64,000 nt of DNA, taken from Vibrio hyugaensis (GTDB taxonomy: Bacteria > Pseudomonadota > Gammaproteobacteria > Enterobacterales > Vibrionaceae). Positions 52,364 to 61,461 of this stretch are shown here, in pieces. A program made the position numbers and the translations under genes. Where the stretch lies: the NCBI RefSeq assembly GCF_002906655.1, contig NZ_CP025794.1, positions 124,001 to 188,000 of the forward strand. The letters are read 5' to 3'. Position 1 is the stretch's first letter. Every line of letters starts with the position of its first letter. The notes beneath the pieces are model-generated. The model was not told the origin of the DNA and ran no database searches. It saw only the letters and a list, made by a program, of their open reading frames with translations.

Positions 52364-52823
52364 TTTAATTTGCGTTGATGACCAGCGAGAGGTGTTAAGC
52401 GCGGTTCTGCAAGACTTACAGTCGTTAGGCCAATGGCTCAACATTGAAGATTGCGAGTCTGCCGATGAAGTACTTGAATTGATGGATGAGTTAGATGCAG
52501 ACGGAGAGATGATTGCACTTATTATTTCTGACCATGTGATGCCGGGTAAAACCGGTGTGGAATTGCTAACAGAAATTTCTAAAGACAGTCGTTTTCTACG
52601 CACTCGAAAGGTATTGCTAACCGGGCAAGCGACACATACAGATACCATTAATGCCATTAATTCTGCGGGTATCGACCGTTACTTCGAAAAACCGTGGCAG
52701 GCAGAGCAACTGGTCGACTGTGTGAGAAACCTCGTGACGAAATACATTTTTGATATGGGTTTGGATTACACCGAATACCACGAGCACTTAGATCAGAATG
52801 TCGTGTTTGACCGCTTGAGATAA
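52350..52823 (+). CDS. Stand-alone response regulator receiver protein
   Basis: 157 residues. Receiver fold: acidic pair VDD near 9-11, phosphate acceptor D61 in IISDHVMPG, T/S near LLTGQAT and Lys in FEKPW. After the receiver only a short helical tail (VTKYIFDMGLDYTEYHEHLDQNVVFDRLR) remains, so no DNA-binding output is present. It overlaps the kinase gene end. An ATG two codons earlier is in frame but TAGAGG fits this one. FEKPW and this tail occur in HAMP/EAL-linked regulators; it may act on another protein. Confidence 0.9.
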   Translation: MDKLNLICVDDQREVLSAVLQDLQSLGQWLNIEDCESADEVLELMDELDADGEMIALIISDHVMPGKTGVELLTEISKDSRFLRTRKVLLTGQATHTDTINAINSAGIDRYFEKPWQAEQLVDCVRNLVTKYIFDMGLDYTEYHEHLDQNVVFDRLR

Positions 52824-52831
52824 TCGAATGC

Positions 52832-52862
52832 TCCTGAGCTGAGTAGGATGTTTAGCTCAGGA
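52832..52862 (+). terminator. Possible terminator after the kinase/receiver operon
   Basis: Perfect 9-bp stem TCCTGAGCT / AGCTCAGGA with a 13-base loop. No immediate T run, so termination may be weak. Confidence 0.5.
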
Positions 52863-52891
52863 TGCATTCTCGCGATTTTTAACTGGAGTGA

Positions 52892-54601
52892 TTATTGGCT
52901 CAAGGTGTATCGACTCGCACTTGCGACGGATAAAGGTTTAGAAAACCAGAAGCCTTGCAGGTAATCGACACCCATCTCCGCAAAAAAGTCGCGCATTTTG
53001 GCATCTTCAATTCCTTCGATGACCACCTCAATGTTCTGTTCAAAACACATACTGATCAAGAATTTCAAGTATTCTCGAGACGAACGATTTGTTAGAGTTT
53101 TCCATGCCATTAACTTGTCTATCTTGATTTGTGTCATCGGTAAATCGAAGAAGCAATTCAAAGAACTATAACCTGCACCAAAATCATCGAGTGAGAGGGC
53201 AAATCCGAGTTCACTTAATGTGTTGAGGGGGGCGATAGCCGCTTGGTTATTATCCAGAATAAAGGTTTCTGTCAGTTCGAGAACGATCGCTTTGGGTTCG
53301 ACGCCTGCTTTATCCGCCATTGCTTTTATCTTGCTCGGAAACTCGCTATTGAGAAGCTGTAATACCGACACGTTCACGTTCACACGCACTTGGTTCTGAT
53401 AACGTTCACGATAGCTTTTAATGAACTTGCAAGCTTTTTCAAAGACTTGGTACCCCAGCTCGACTATCAAGCCTTTATTTTCTGCGACAGGAATAAACTC
53501 ATCAGGATAGATTTCACCAAACTCTTTACTGCGCCAGCGTACCAGAGACTCGAAGCTGACCACTTGTAAATCGGATGCTCGGACAATCGGCTGAAATTTC
53601 ACGCTCAGCGTTTTCTCTTCAAGTGCGTTTTTCAAACCCTGCTCGATAAAAAAGTAACGGTCCACCGCGTGTTGCGTTTTTTGGCTGTAAACCGCGATAC
53701 GGTCTTTGTTTTTCTCGCTGGCATATTGGCAGGTGCGTGCGGCCTTGCGGACAATTTCTTCAGCTGAGTGCTCAGGATCGATAGAAGGGTAGAGTCCGAT
53801 ACTGATATTGCTGCCCAAATATTGGCCTTCTTCGACTACCGCATCGTGATAGTTCTGTTTGATGGTTTGTGCGAAAGTGTGCAAATCTTCGAGTGGTATT
53901 TCATCGAGCACCAAAATAGCGAAATCATCATCATGAACACGGTAAACGGTGCAGTTGGGCGAAGGCAAATGGCTGAGTGTCTGCAATAGTTTCTCGACTA
54001 AGCCATCGACCAGCTCACTACCATACTGGTTGAGGTAAGATTTGATTTCTTCTATCTGGATATAAAAAATCGATGCTTGGCTACGGTTTGATTTCACGAG
54101 TTCATCGATATTGAGAAGCAGATGTGCACGGTTTGCCATGCCGGAAGCGTTGTCATGAAAGGCCACTTGATGAATGTAGCTTTCCATTAGTTTTCGCTCA
54201 GAGATATCGCGATGGCTGCCGACCATGTAGTGGCCGTGCTCGGTTTCTTTGGTCATCGCAACACCTTCAATCCATACGTATTGCCCGTTGGGTTTACGCA
54301 ATCGATAGGTAGTGGTGACACGAGTGTTGTCGGTGTTGATATGGGCATCGACACGTTTAGACAGACGCTCTCTGTCTAAAGGGTGCACTAAATCCAACCA
54401 CCTATCTAGATTGATACGGCCCGCATTGATGCCAAATTGCTCATAGAATCGCTGGTTATAGAAAGCCATAGTGCCGAACTCATCCATGTAAAAGAGTCCT
54501 TCACTAAATACATCGAAGATGTGGATGAAGCGTTGCTCTACGATCTGAAGAAACTCACGATCGTGTTCGGAAATGGTTTGATCAACCTTGTTGGTGGTCA
54601 A
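52892..54601 (-). CDS. PAS-GGDEF(degenerate)-EAL cyclic-di-GMP phosphodiesterase
   Basis: 569 residues. A PAS domain (about 20-135) is followed by a GGDEF domain whose signature is replaced by RVHDDDFAIL, so it should not make c-di-GMP. The EAL domain keeps its residues: ESLVRW (E of EAL), NVNVS, ELTET, LDDFGAGYSSL, KIDKLM, EGIED and QGFWFSKPL, so it should hydrolyse c-di-GMP. A longer frame exists to 54706, but the TTG used here has GCGGAGGAAGCATC at good spacing. It starts in the other direction from the HD-GYP gene. Confidence 0.85.
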   Translation of the reverse strand: MTTNKVDQTISEHDREFLQIVEQRFIHIFDVFSEGLFYMDEFGTMAFYNQRFYEQFGINAGRINLDRWLDLVHPLDRERLSKRVDAHINTDNTRVTTTYRLRKPNGQYVWIEGVAMTKETEHGHYMVGSHRDISERKLMESYIHQVAFHDNASGMANRAHLLLNIDELVKSNRSQASIFYIQIEEIKSYLNQYGSELVDGLVEKLLQTLSHLPSPNCTVYRVHDDDFAILVLDEIPLEDLHTFAQTIKQNYHDAVVEEGQYLGSNISIGLYPSIDPEHSAEEIVRKAARTCQYASEKNKDRIAVYSQKTQHAVDRYFFIEQGLKNALEEKTLSVKFQPIVRASDLQVVSFESLVRWRSKEFGEIYPDEFIPVAENKGLIVELGYQVFEKACKFIKSYRERYQNQVRVNVNVSVLQLLNSEFPSKIKAMADKAGVEPKAIVLELTETFILDNNQAAIAPLNTLSELGFALSLDDFGAGYSSLNCFFDLPMTQIKIDKLMAWKTLTNRSSREYLKFLISMCFEQNIEVVIEGIEDAKMRDFFAEMGVDYLQGFWFSKPLSVASASRYTLSQ

Positions 54602-54706
54602 GATGCTTCCTCCGCAATCCTGGCAGCGTTGAAGATAAATAGATAAGTCGAGCGACACGCTGATGACATTTTGGGCGGTTATCCTTTCACACTGTATACG
54701 AAACAA

Positions 54707-55039
54707 GTCGATTCAGGTTGGTTAGCGGTGATGTTAATGAGCTTACTTCGCTTATGTGGAATAGAAATTATATTAGAGTAATGCGACTAATAATCGATAT
54801 TTATAAAACTTAGTCAACAGTAAATACTATTTGTATGAAAGAGTTATTGATTCAACACCCAAATTATCGAAATTCTTACTAAATGTGATGATTAATTGAA
54901 CTAATTCCATAAAATAAAAATGGTTTATGGCGACGAGATTGCCTCATATATTGACTTAATGCTCATTAATTTTAATTGATAATGAATTCTTATAACAGTG
55001 AATGGGCAGATCACTTATAATGCGTTTGCTAAATAATAG
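54707..55039. other. Divergent intergenic region, no gene seen
   Basis: AT-rich stretch between the EAL gene (minus) and HD-GYP gene (plus). It should hold the promoters of both. No clear -35/-10 pair or operator could be singled out. Confidence 0.6.
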
Positions 55040-56272
55040 GTGTTAACAAAGTTTCACGATATGCAGTACAAACCAGAAGACTCAATAAAAATAGCGATTG
55101 CAGATATCGGTATCGGTATGTTCGTTACTGCAATCGAACAAAACAAACGCGTGAACTTGGCCAATGCCGGACGCGTTTCTACTTCGCAAGGTATTAAAAA
55201 GCTGCAAGCCAGTGGGGTGAAGTTTGTTTGGGTCGATCAGAAACTTTCTGCTCAGGAGTGCGTGTTCAAACCCGTTGAAGAGGAACATGATGTCACGTTG
55301 GCGGCATCTGACGTCATCATAACACCGAAAATTCAGCGTGCGTTTCGTTCCCGCGAAGCGCAGCACAAGCGAGCTAAAAAGCTGATTGCAGAAGCGAAAG
55401 GTTTAGCGCAAAAACTGCTGAACCAAACCTTTGAAGGCAAGATCATTGAAGTCGACGAAATTGAATCGTGGGCGGACGACATGATCGAAAGCGTATTTAT
55501 TGATTCTGATGCGCTTCAATGTGTGTCAGCACTGCGCCAAAAAGATTCATATTTGCTCGAGCATTCCGTTAACGTCGCATGTTTGTTGGTATCTTTTGGT
55601 AAGCATTTAGGTTTGGATAAAGAAACGCTCAAACAGCTTGCTATCGGCGGTATTATTCATGACGTGGGTAAAATCAAAGTTGATGATGAGGTTTTACATA
55701 AGCCAGCACGACTCACTCCTGAAGAATTCGAGCATATGAAGTTGCATCAGGTGTTTGCGGGTGAAATTATCGTGGGTGTGAAAGGGCTTGCCGATGTGAG
55801 CCGCGATGTATGCTTAATGCATCATGAAAAACTTGATGGTACCGGTTATCCGCTAGGTTTATCTGGCGATCAGATCCCAATGCATGGCCGCATGAGCTGT
55901 ATCGTCGATATTTATGATGCATTGACCGCAGACCGTGTCTACAAAAAGGGCATGAGTTCGGCAGAAGCGTTCAAAATCCTATTGAGTTTGACGCCATTCC
56001 ACCTTGATCCTGAGCTGGTGTACAAATTTATTAACTGCATCGGCGTTTACCCAGTCGGTTCTATTGTTCAGTTAAGTGACGGGCGTGTAGGTATTGTCTG
56101 GACATCGAATGACTCTCAAGCTCTGAAACCGATAGTAAAGTGTTTCTATTCTCGTAAATACAAACGCTATATTGATGTGGCAATGGTCGATTTGAAAAAC
56201 AGCGCTCACACTATCGAAAAAGCAGTGGCGCCTTCGACGTTAGAAGTCGATCCAAAGCCATTCTACGATTAA
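55040..56272 (+). CDS. HD-GYP domain cyclic-di-GMP phosphodiesterase (DUF3391)
   Basis: 410 residues. The N-terminal ~130 match DUF3391 (IKIAIADIGIGMFVTAIEQN.. VSTSQGIKKLQASGVKFVWVD). The HD-GYP domain (about 165-340) has HSVNVACL, IIHDVGKIKV (HD), HQVFAG, and HHEKLDGTGYPLGL (the GYP signature), all intact, so c-di-GMP hydrolysis is expected. The start is GTG; an ATG at 55061 (MQYKPEDS) is equally possible, as neither has a strong ribosome binding site. Confidence 0.88.
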   Translation: MLTKFHDMQYKPEDSIKIAIADIGIGMFVTAIEQNKRVNLANAGRVSTSQGIKKLQASGVKFVWVDQKLSAQECVFKPVEEEHDVTLAASDVIITPKIQRAFRSREAQHKRAKKLIAEAKGLAQKLLNQTFEGKIIEVDEIESWADDMIESVFIDSDALQCVSALRQKDSYLLEHSVNVACLLVSFGKHLGLDKETLKQLAIGGIIHDVGKIKVDDEVLHKPARLTPEEFEHMKLHQVFAGEIIVGVKGLADVSRDVCLMHHEKLDGTGYPLGLSGDQIPMHGRMSCIVDIYDALTADRVYKKGMSSAEAFKILLSLTPFHLDPELVYKFINCIGVYPVGSIVQLSDGRVGIVWTSNDSQALKPIVKCFYSRKYKRYIDVAMVDLKNSAHTIEKAVAPSTLEVDPKPFYD

Positions 56273-56599
56273 TGTGCAGTCAGTTTGCTTGTTTGTGACG
56301 TTTGTCCAATAAGTAATTACTTTACACGATTGCATATTATCAGTATGTTGATTGCATAACTAAACGACTCAACGTGAACGAGGAGAGAGATAAACGGAGG
56401 CATGTTTGTTACTCTGGCTTCTTGCTCTTGTTTCTTACTGAGAACTCTTATTGAGGAGTACGATTGGTTTGGAGTTAGTTCAGTTATGAGCAGAATGATG
56501 TGGCGTCTTTCTACGTGATGTTTCATGGATAGAAACGTTGAGTAAGGCTGTTATCCCGCGTGATTCACTCATTCATCCGCACATTGGAAAGGAGCGCCA
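56273..56599. other. Intergenic region, no gene seen
   Basis: Contains only a direct repeat GATTGCATA around 56328 and 56351. A 69-codon minus-strand frame here lacks a ribosome binding site and family and is not credited. Confidence 0.55.
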
Positions 56600-57226
56600 A
56601 TGCAACTCGATATTTGGATCTACTACACCCTCGCAATACTTGTCCTGACTGCCTCTCCTGGGCCCAGCTCGCTACTTTGTTTAAGCAAAGGTGTTAGCAG
56701 CGGATTTCGCCACGCCTTTATGACTGCACTTGGCAGCTTAGCCGCGATCACCATCATTCTTACTTTGTCTTTTACTGGCCTTGGCGTCGTGATTGCTTCT
56801 TCGGAGTTGGTCTTTAACATCATCAAATGGTGTGGCGCGGCGTATCTGGTTTGGCTAGGTATTCAAGCTCTGCGATCCAAACAAGCGGATTTTTCTCAAG
56901 CAAAGCCAGAACAGTCTTCTTCTAGTTATCTCAGCGCGTTTACAAGTGGCTTTATCGTTGGTGCAAGCAACCCGAAAGCCATTGTATTCTTTACCGCGCT
57001 ATTCCCTCAGTTCATTGACCTTTCTGCATCGTTATTCACTCAATACGTCATCTTTGCTAGCACGTTTGTGGTGTTCGAGCTGAGTTGGTTAACCTTCTAT
57101 GGATTACTCGGTGTGAGAACATCAAACTGGTTATTCGCAAAGGGAAGAGCTAAGTTGTTCAACCGTCTTACAGGTGGTGTATTCATCAGTGCTGGTGTGG
57201 CTTTGTCGACCGCGCATCGGAGCTAA
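56600..57226 (+). CDS. LysE/RhtB family amino acid exporter
   Basis: 208 residues with about six spans. LTASPGPSSLLCLSKGVSSGFRHAF.. GAAYLVWLGIQALRS and GFIVGASNPKAIVFFTALFPQF are the LysE/RhtB blocks. Such proteins export homoserine, threonine or other amino acids. ATG after AAAGGAGCGCCA. Confidence 0.9.
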   Translation: MQLDIWIYYTLAILVLTASPGPSSLLCLSKGVSSGFRHAFMTALGSLAAITIILTLSFTGLGVVIASSELVFNIIKWCGAAYLVWLGIQALRSKQADFSQAKPEQSSSSYLSAFTSGFIVGASNPKAIVFFTALFPQFIDLSASLFTQYVIFASTFVVFELSWLTFYGLLGVRTSNWLFAKGRAKLFNRLTGGVFISAGVALSTAHRS

Positions 57227-57280
57227 ATAACAGCGGATTAATCTAAGTTATTAAATTCTCAGCTAAATTAGAAAAAGCTT

Positions 57281-57297
57281 ATTTCCAAAATGGAAAT
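57281..57297 (+). promoter_or_regulatory. Palindrome upstream of the yjjI gene
   Basis: ATTTCC-AAAAT-GGAAAT, a near-perfect inverted repeat 137 bases before the start. It does not match the FNR consensus and is a candidate operator for an unknown regulator, perhaps the LysR protein at 59902. Confidence 0.35.
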
Positions 57298-57433
57298 TGG
57301 CGGTTTGGTTTTTTTCATTAGTGGCAAAGACTATTGGAGCGTAAAATTCAACGCGTCCCCTCGAACGATGATTTGAAACCAACAAATGATTCGAAAGGGC
57401 GTATTCGTTGTATTTTCTCCAGGAACATCTTAG

Positions 57434-58978
57434 ATGACTCAAAGCCTTTCTGATCTTCAGCAGCGTTTCCTTGCTATCGCGACCGATAGCAACTTGTCTC
57501 CAAAACAGAAATCAAACTTTCTTGCTTTGGAAGCCGAAGCCACAATTCCATATATGACCGTCTCTGACGAGGTAAGCCAAGCGATGCAGCAAGGCGTCAT
57601 ATGTGATATGTTTGAAGGTCACGCGCCGTTTAAGCCGCGCTATGTTTTGCCAGACTACGCAAAATTTCTTTCTCAAGGTTCTGAATACTTGGAGTTAGCT
57701 CCAGCAGAAGATTTTGATGATGCGATCAACATGTTGACCATCCTTTACCATCACGTGCCTTCGGTAACCAGCATTCCGGTTTACCTAGGTCAACTTGATG
57801 ATGTGTTGATGCCTTACGTCGGTGATCTTACTGACGAGCAAATTTACAAAAAACTGAAACACTTCTGGATTATGCTGGATCGCACATTGCCAGATGCGTT
57901 TATGCACGTGAACATTGGTCCTACGGACAACATCATTTGCCGCACGATTTTGAAAGTTGATGCCGAGCTAAAACAGATCGCGCCAAACCTAACGTTCATG
58001 TACGACGAAGCGGTCACACCAGACGCTTTGTTAAAACAAGCGACACAAAACATTTGTGAGTGCAGCAAGCCACACATCGCGAATTACCCAATGCACGCGA
58101 ATGCCTACGAAGGTGCTCGCTTTGGTATTGTGAGCTGCTACAACTCTTTGCCATTGGCTGGCGGTTCAAACACGTTAGTGCGCATGAACCTAAAAGAAGC
58201 GGCGAATCGTGCAGACAACCGTGAAGACTTCTTTAATAACGTGCTGCCAGAATATCACGGCTTGATGGTTGAGCTGATGGACGCACGCGCTTCACATTTG
58301 CATGAAAAATCTGAGTTCTTCAAAGGCTTCCTAACGCAAGAAGGCTTGATCGAAGAATCTCGCTTTGCGCCAATGTATGGCATCTACGGTATGGCAGAAG
58401 CAGTGAATGTGTTGCTAGAGAAAGAGGGCAGTGCAAGCCGTTACGGCCAAGATGCAACGGCAAACGAGCTCGGTCACGCGATCTCGGCAAAATTGTCTGA
58501 ATTGGTAGAAAGCACACCTGTGAAGTTTGGTTTAGAGGGCAAAGCACTGCTGCACGCACAAGGCGGTATCAGCCTAGATTTGGATGTAACACCGGGCGTT
58601 CGTATTCCTTACGGCAACGAACCTGATCCAGTGTCTTACGTGCAAGCAACGGCAGGCCATCACCAATACTACCGTTCTGGCATCAGTGACATTCTGACTA
58701 TCGACGAAACAGTGAAATCAAACCCAGAAGCGATGTTCAACGTATGTAAGGGCGCGCTGAATGCAGGCTACCGTGAGTTCACGGCAAACGTTGCGTCAAA
58801 CGACTTGGTTCGCGTAACGGGTTACATGGTCAAACTGTCAGATATCGCAAAGTTCGATGCAGAAGGATCACGTACTAATACGACGTTCCTAGGCGCAGAA
58901 GCGGCGAAGAACACCGGTATTTTAGAGCGTTCACCACGTGTGGTGAGCCACGAAATGTCACCGACTTACGCTAAGTAA
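57434..58978 (+). CDS. yjjI: YjjI family glycyl radical enzyme
   Basis: 514 residues, close to E. coli YjjI (516). The C-terminal radical loop is VRVTGYMVKL with the glycine at 463; the likely active-site cysteine is C235 in IVSCYNSLPLAGG. As for other glycyl radical enzymes it would be switched on by an activase, which follows directly at 59000. It should work only without oxygen. ATG after CCAGGAACATCTTAG. Substrate unknown. Confidence 0.9.
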   Translation: MTQSLSDLQQRFLAIATDSNLSPKQKSNFLALEAEATIPYMTVSDEVSQAMQQGVICDMFEGHAPFKPRYVLPDYAKFLSQGSEYLELAPAEDFDDAINMLTILYHHVPSVTSIPVYLGQLDDVLMPYVGDLTDEQIYKKLKHFWIMLDRTLPDAFMHVNIGPTDNIICRTILKVDAELKQIAPNLTFMYDEAVTPDALLKQATQNICECSKPHIANYPMHANAYEGARFGIVSCYNSLPLAGGSNTLVRMNLKEAANRADNREDFFNNVLPEYHGLMVELMDARASHLHEKSEFFKGFLTQEGLIEESRFAPMYGIYGMAEAVNVLLEKEGSASRYGQDATANELGHAISAKLSELVESTPVKFGLEGKALLHAQGGISLDLDVTPGVRIPYGNEPDPVSYVQATAGHHQYYRSGISDILTIDETVKSNPEAMFNVCKGALNAGYREFTANVASNDLVRVTGYMVKLSDIAKFDAEGSRTNTTFLGAEAAKNTGILERSPRVVSHEMSPTYAK

Positions 58979-58999
58979 TGGGTGACGGATAAGAATAAG

Positions 59000-59881
59000 A
59001 TGACTAGACGTTCGGAAAACCTCTTGGCTAAGGTAACTCGTATCCTTCCGTTCTCTTGTGTTGATGGACCGGGAAGCCGTCTAGTCATCTTTCTACAGGG
59101 TTGTAACTATCAGTGCATCAATTGCCACAATCCACACACTATCAATCACTGCAATCATTGTGGTGATTGTGTGAGTGAGTGTCCCGCTGGCGCACTGAAG
59201 TTCGACGAAAGCAACAACGTTGTTTGGCTTAAAGAGGAGTGCACCCACTGCGACCGTTGTATAGAGATATGTCAGCACCAATCTAATCCTAAAATTTCTG
59301 ACTACTCTGTGGAGGCAATGCTCGATTTGATACGCAAACAGCGCTTTTTCATTAGCGGTGTTACTGTATCCGGTGGGGAATCTACCTTACAACTCCCTTT
59401 CATTATGGCGCTGTTTAAAGAGATCAAACACGATCCTGAATTGCAGCATCTCACTTGTTTCATCGATAGCAATGGTTCTTTATCCACCGTAGGTTGGGAA
59501 AGAGTCTTGCCGTACATGGATGGTGCGATGATTGACCTTAAATCGTGGCAAAGTGAAACGCACCACTGGTTAGTCGGGCGAGATAACCACCGAGTATTCC
59601 AAACCATTCAGTATTTAGCGCAAGTAGGCAAGTTGTACGAAGTGCGTTTGCTTCATATTCCGGGTAAAAGCGATTTAGATACGGAAGTTGCAACGGTGGG
59701 GCATTATCTGCAATCGTTGCCAGAATCGGTCAACATTCGTTTGAATGCCTTTCAGCATCATGGTGTCACGGGTGAAGCTCTGGAATGGGAAAAATGCTCC
59801 CAAGATGAAATGGAACGCTTCCACGCTCAATTAAGTCAATTTGTCAGCAGACCAATGACCATGCCATCGGTCTACGTGTAG
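59000..59881 (+). CDS. yjjW: YjjW family glycyl radical enzyme activase
   Basis: 293 residues from ATG, or 299 from a GTG at 58982. The radical SAM cluster is CNYQCINC (CX3CX2C); two further iron-sulfur clusters are in CNHCGDCVSECP and CTHCDRCIEIC. GVTVSGGEST is the SAM-binding glycine motif. It would abstract hydrogen from Gly463 of the upstream enzyme. The genes are 3 to 21 bases apart, one operon. Confidence 0.9.
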   Translation: MTRRSENLLAKVTRILPFSCVDGPGSRLVIFLQGCNYQCINCHNPHTINHCNHCGDCVSECPAGALKFDESNNVVWLKEECTHCDRCIEICQHQSNPKISDYSVEAMLDLIRKQRFFISGVTVSGGESTLQLPFIMALFKEIKHDPELQHLTCFIDSNGSLSTVGWERVLPYMDGAMIDLKSWQSETHHWLVGRDNHRVFQTIQYLAQVGKLYEVRLLHIPGKSDLDTEVATVGHYLQSLPESVNIRLNAFQHHGVTGEALEWEKCSQDEMERFHAQLSQFVSRPMTMPSVYV

Positions 59882-59901
59882 CGCAGTAAAGGTGAACCAG
59901 T

Positions 59902-60858
59902 TTAGAGTTTATTCACTCTGGGCTTTCGGCATCCACCGAGGGTTTCACAAGCCTTAAGCACTTGTTGTTGTAGCCATCTTAAAGCGGGATCGTTCAGGCT
60001 CGCTTTATTCCACACCAAACTATACGCCACTTGTCCGTACTCAAACGGCAAAGGTCTCTCTATCAATCCCTTCGCTTGCAGCGCCATTCGTGCCCAAAGT
60101 TTCGAGCAAGTAAACAGATAATCTGAGTGGTGGCACATTACCGCTGCCGATCCAAAATCGGCCACGTGCATGGCGACGCTGCGTTTGGCGTAACGTTGAG
60201 TTAAGTTCTGCTCAAAGTAAGGTTGGGACAAATCTTTATCGTGAATACCAATGTGTCTCGCACACAAGTAGTTCTCTACCGACAATTCTTCTTTCGCTAA
60301 TGGGTTATTGCTGCCCATCAAACAGATCATTTCGTCTTCTAGAATCGTCTGCCAAACCAAGTCTTTGTTGTGCGTTGGTGGTTGGCTGATGTCGTGCGGC
60401 AGAATCATAAAGTCCACTTGCCCACGGATCAGAGAATCAAAACTCATTTGTTCTTTTGCATACACATTGAGTTGTGCGCGACTTCCCATCTGTTGTGACA
60501 AGTTTTGCAGCATAGGTGCGAAGATCTCGAAGGTACTTTCACGCATTGCCAAAGAAAAGCGACCTTCGTAATACGCCGGATTAAACGAGCCTTGGTAAAG
60601 CAAACCGTTCATGCTGGAAAGAATGCCATGAACAGAAGGGCCGATGTTCAACGCAAATGGGGTTGGGACTAAACGAGTGCCATCGCGGTAGAAAAGGTCG
60701 TCTTTAAGAATGTCGCGCAATTGGCTGAGCGTTTTACTCACGCTGGAAGGGGTCACGCAGAGCTGTTCCGCCGCTTGAGTCACGCTATGCGTCGTGAGCA
60801 GCATGTGCAATACAGTAAGGTGTTTAAGGCTAATGCGTGAGAGTGTTATGTAATCCAT
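59902..60858 (-). CDS. LysR family transcription regulator
   Basis: 318 residues. The winged HTH is at about 8-68 (ISLKHLTVLHMLLTTHSVTQAAEQLCVTPSSVSKTLSQLRDIL), followed by the LysR co-inducer domain. It is convergent with yjjW, with 20 bases between stops. It may control the yjjI operon or another gene. A TTG two codons upstream is possible but the ATG is preferred. Confidence 0.9.
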   Translation of the reverse strand: MDYITLSRISLKHLTVLHMLLTTHSVTQAAEQLCVTPSSVSKTLSQLRDILKDDLFYRDGTRLVPTPFALNIGPSVHGILSSMNGLLYQGSFNPAYYEGRFSLAMRESTFEIFAPMLQNLSQQMGSRAQLNVYAKEQMSFDSLIRGQVDFMILPHDISQPPTHNKDLVWQTILEDEMICLMGSNNPLAKEELSVENYLCARHIGIHDKDLSQPYFEQNLTQRYAKRSVAMHVADFGSAAVMCHHSDYLFTCSKLWARMALQAKGLIERPLPFEYGQVAYSLVWNKASLNDPALRWLQQQVLKACETLGGCRKPRVNKL

Positions 60859-60969
60859 TCGCAAGGCTAATTTGTGTGATTTTTCTCAGTATATCAAAAT
60901 ATTATTATGAAACATTTTTTTACGATTGTTGAAGCACGCAAAAAGAGGCGTTTCTTTTCGTGTTCTATA

Positions 60970-61237
60970 TATACCCAAGTGACTTCAAGGATGCAGGATT
61001 CAGAGCGTTGTCACTGATTCAAGTTCAAGGAAAGCAACGAAGCGGAATAGCCAGCTCTTTCCAAGTTGCTTGACGAAGAAATTGCTTCAGTGACACGCTC
61101 CCGAAGGGCGAGTTGCCTTGGTTCGCATGCTTTGTTAACAATTTTCGATTTAGAGCCACTAGATCTTCAAATTGTTGCCTCGCCTTCAAACCAAGTCATC
61201 CTCGCTGAACCAAGCATCTTGAGGTTACTTGGGTATA
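60970..61237. repeat. Inverted-repeat element, 268 bp (MITE-like)
   Basis: Ends are TATACCCAAGTGACTTCAAGGATGC and GCATCTTGAGGTTACTTGGGTATA as imperfect inverted repeats of about 23 bp. It has no transposase and no supported gene (a 65-codon frame inside is spurious). Similar ACCCAAGT..TTCAAG ends are common between genes in Vibrio, as I recall. Confidence 0.7.
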
Positions 61238-61461
61238 AAGATTTGGCTCAACTCGGCACTTGATGGGGTGAGTATGGCTTATATCCCTTAGAGGACGAAA
61301 GATGCTTTACACAAGCCTGACAAAATAAGGGGTTGCGTACAACTGGAGGAGGTGATTTACTCGCACTTCCTAAGTAACAGAGGTTTTAAAAACTTAATGG
61401 ACGACCCCTTTAGTCGACTGAACAATTCACTGTATGACTTCCAATCACCGGAGGCGTACTC
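61238..61461 (+). other. Long leader before the TerC gene
   Basis: About 220 bases between the repeat element and the TerC start. TerC family genes often have an Mn-sensing yybP-ykoY riboswitch, but I do not see its GGGGAGUAGC core here. It holds AACTGGAGGAGGTGATTTACTCGC and TAAGGGG, of unclear meaning. Confidence 0.4.

Noticed and set aside
54602..54706. 35-codon N-terminal extension of the EAL protein
   Set aside because: The TTG at 54601 has a strong GGAGGAAG ribosome binding site; the extension has none and adds no domain.
56317..56526. 69-codon minus frame
   Set aside because: No ribosome binding site, no recognisable family, in an AT-rich intergenic stretch.
57227..57433. FNR site upstream of yjjI
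   Set aside because: No TTGAT-N4-ATCAA match seen, though anaerobic control would be expected.
61066..61263. 65-codon frame in the repeat element
   Set aside because: Lies inside the inverted-repeat element with no family or ribosome binding site.
61238..61461. yybP-ykoY riboswitch before TerC
   Set aside because: The conserved GGGGAGUAGC-type core could not be found by eye; left as an unexplained leader.
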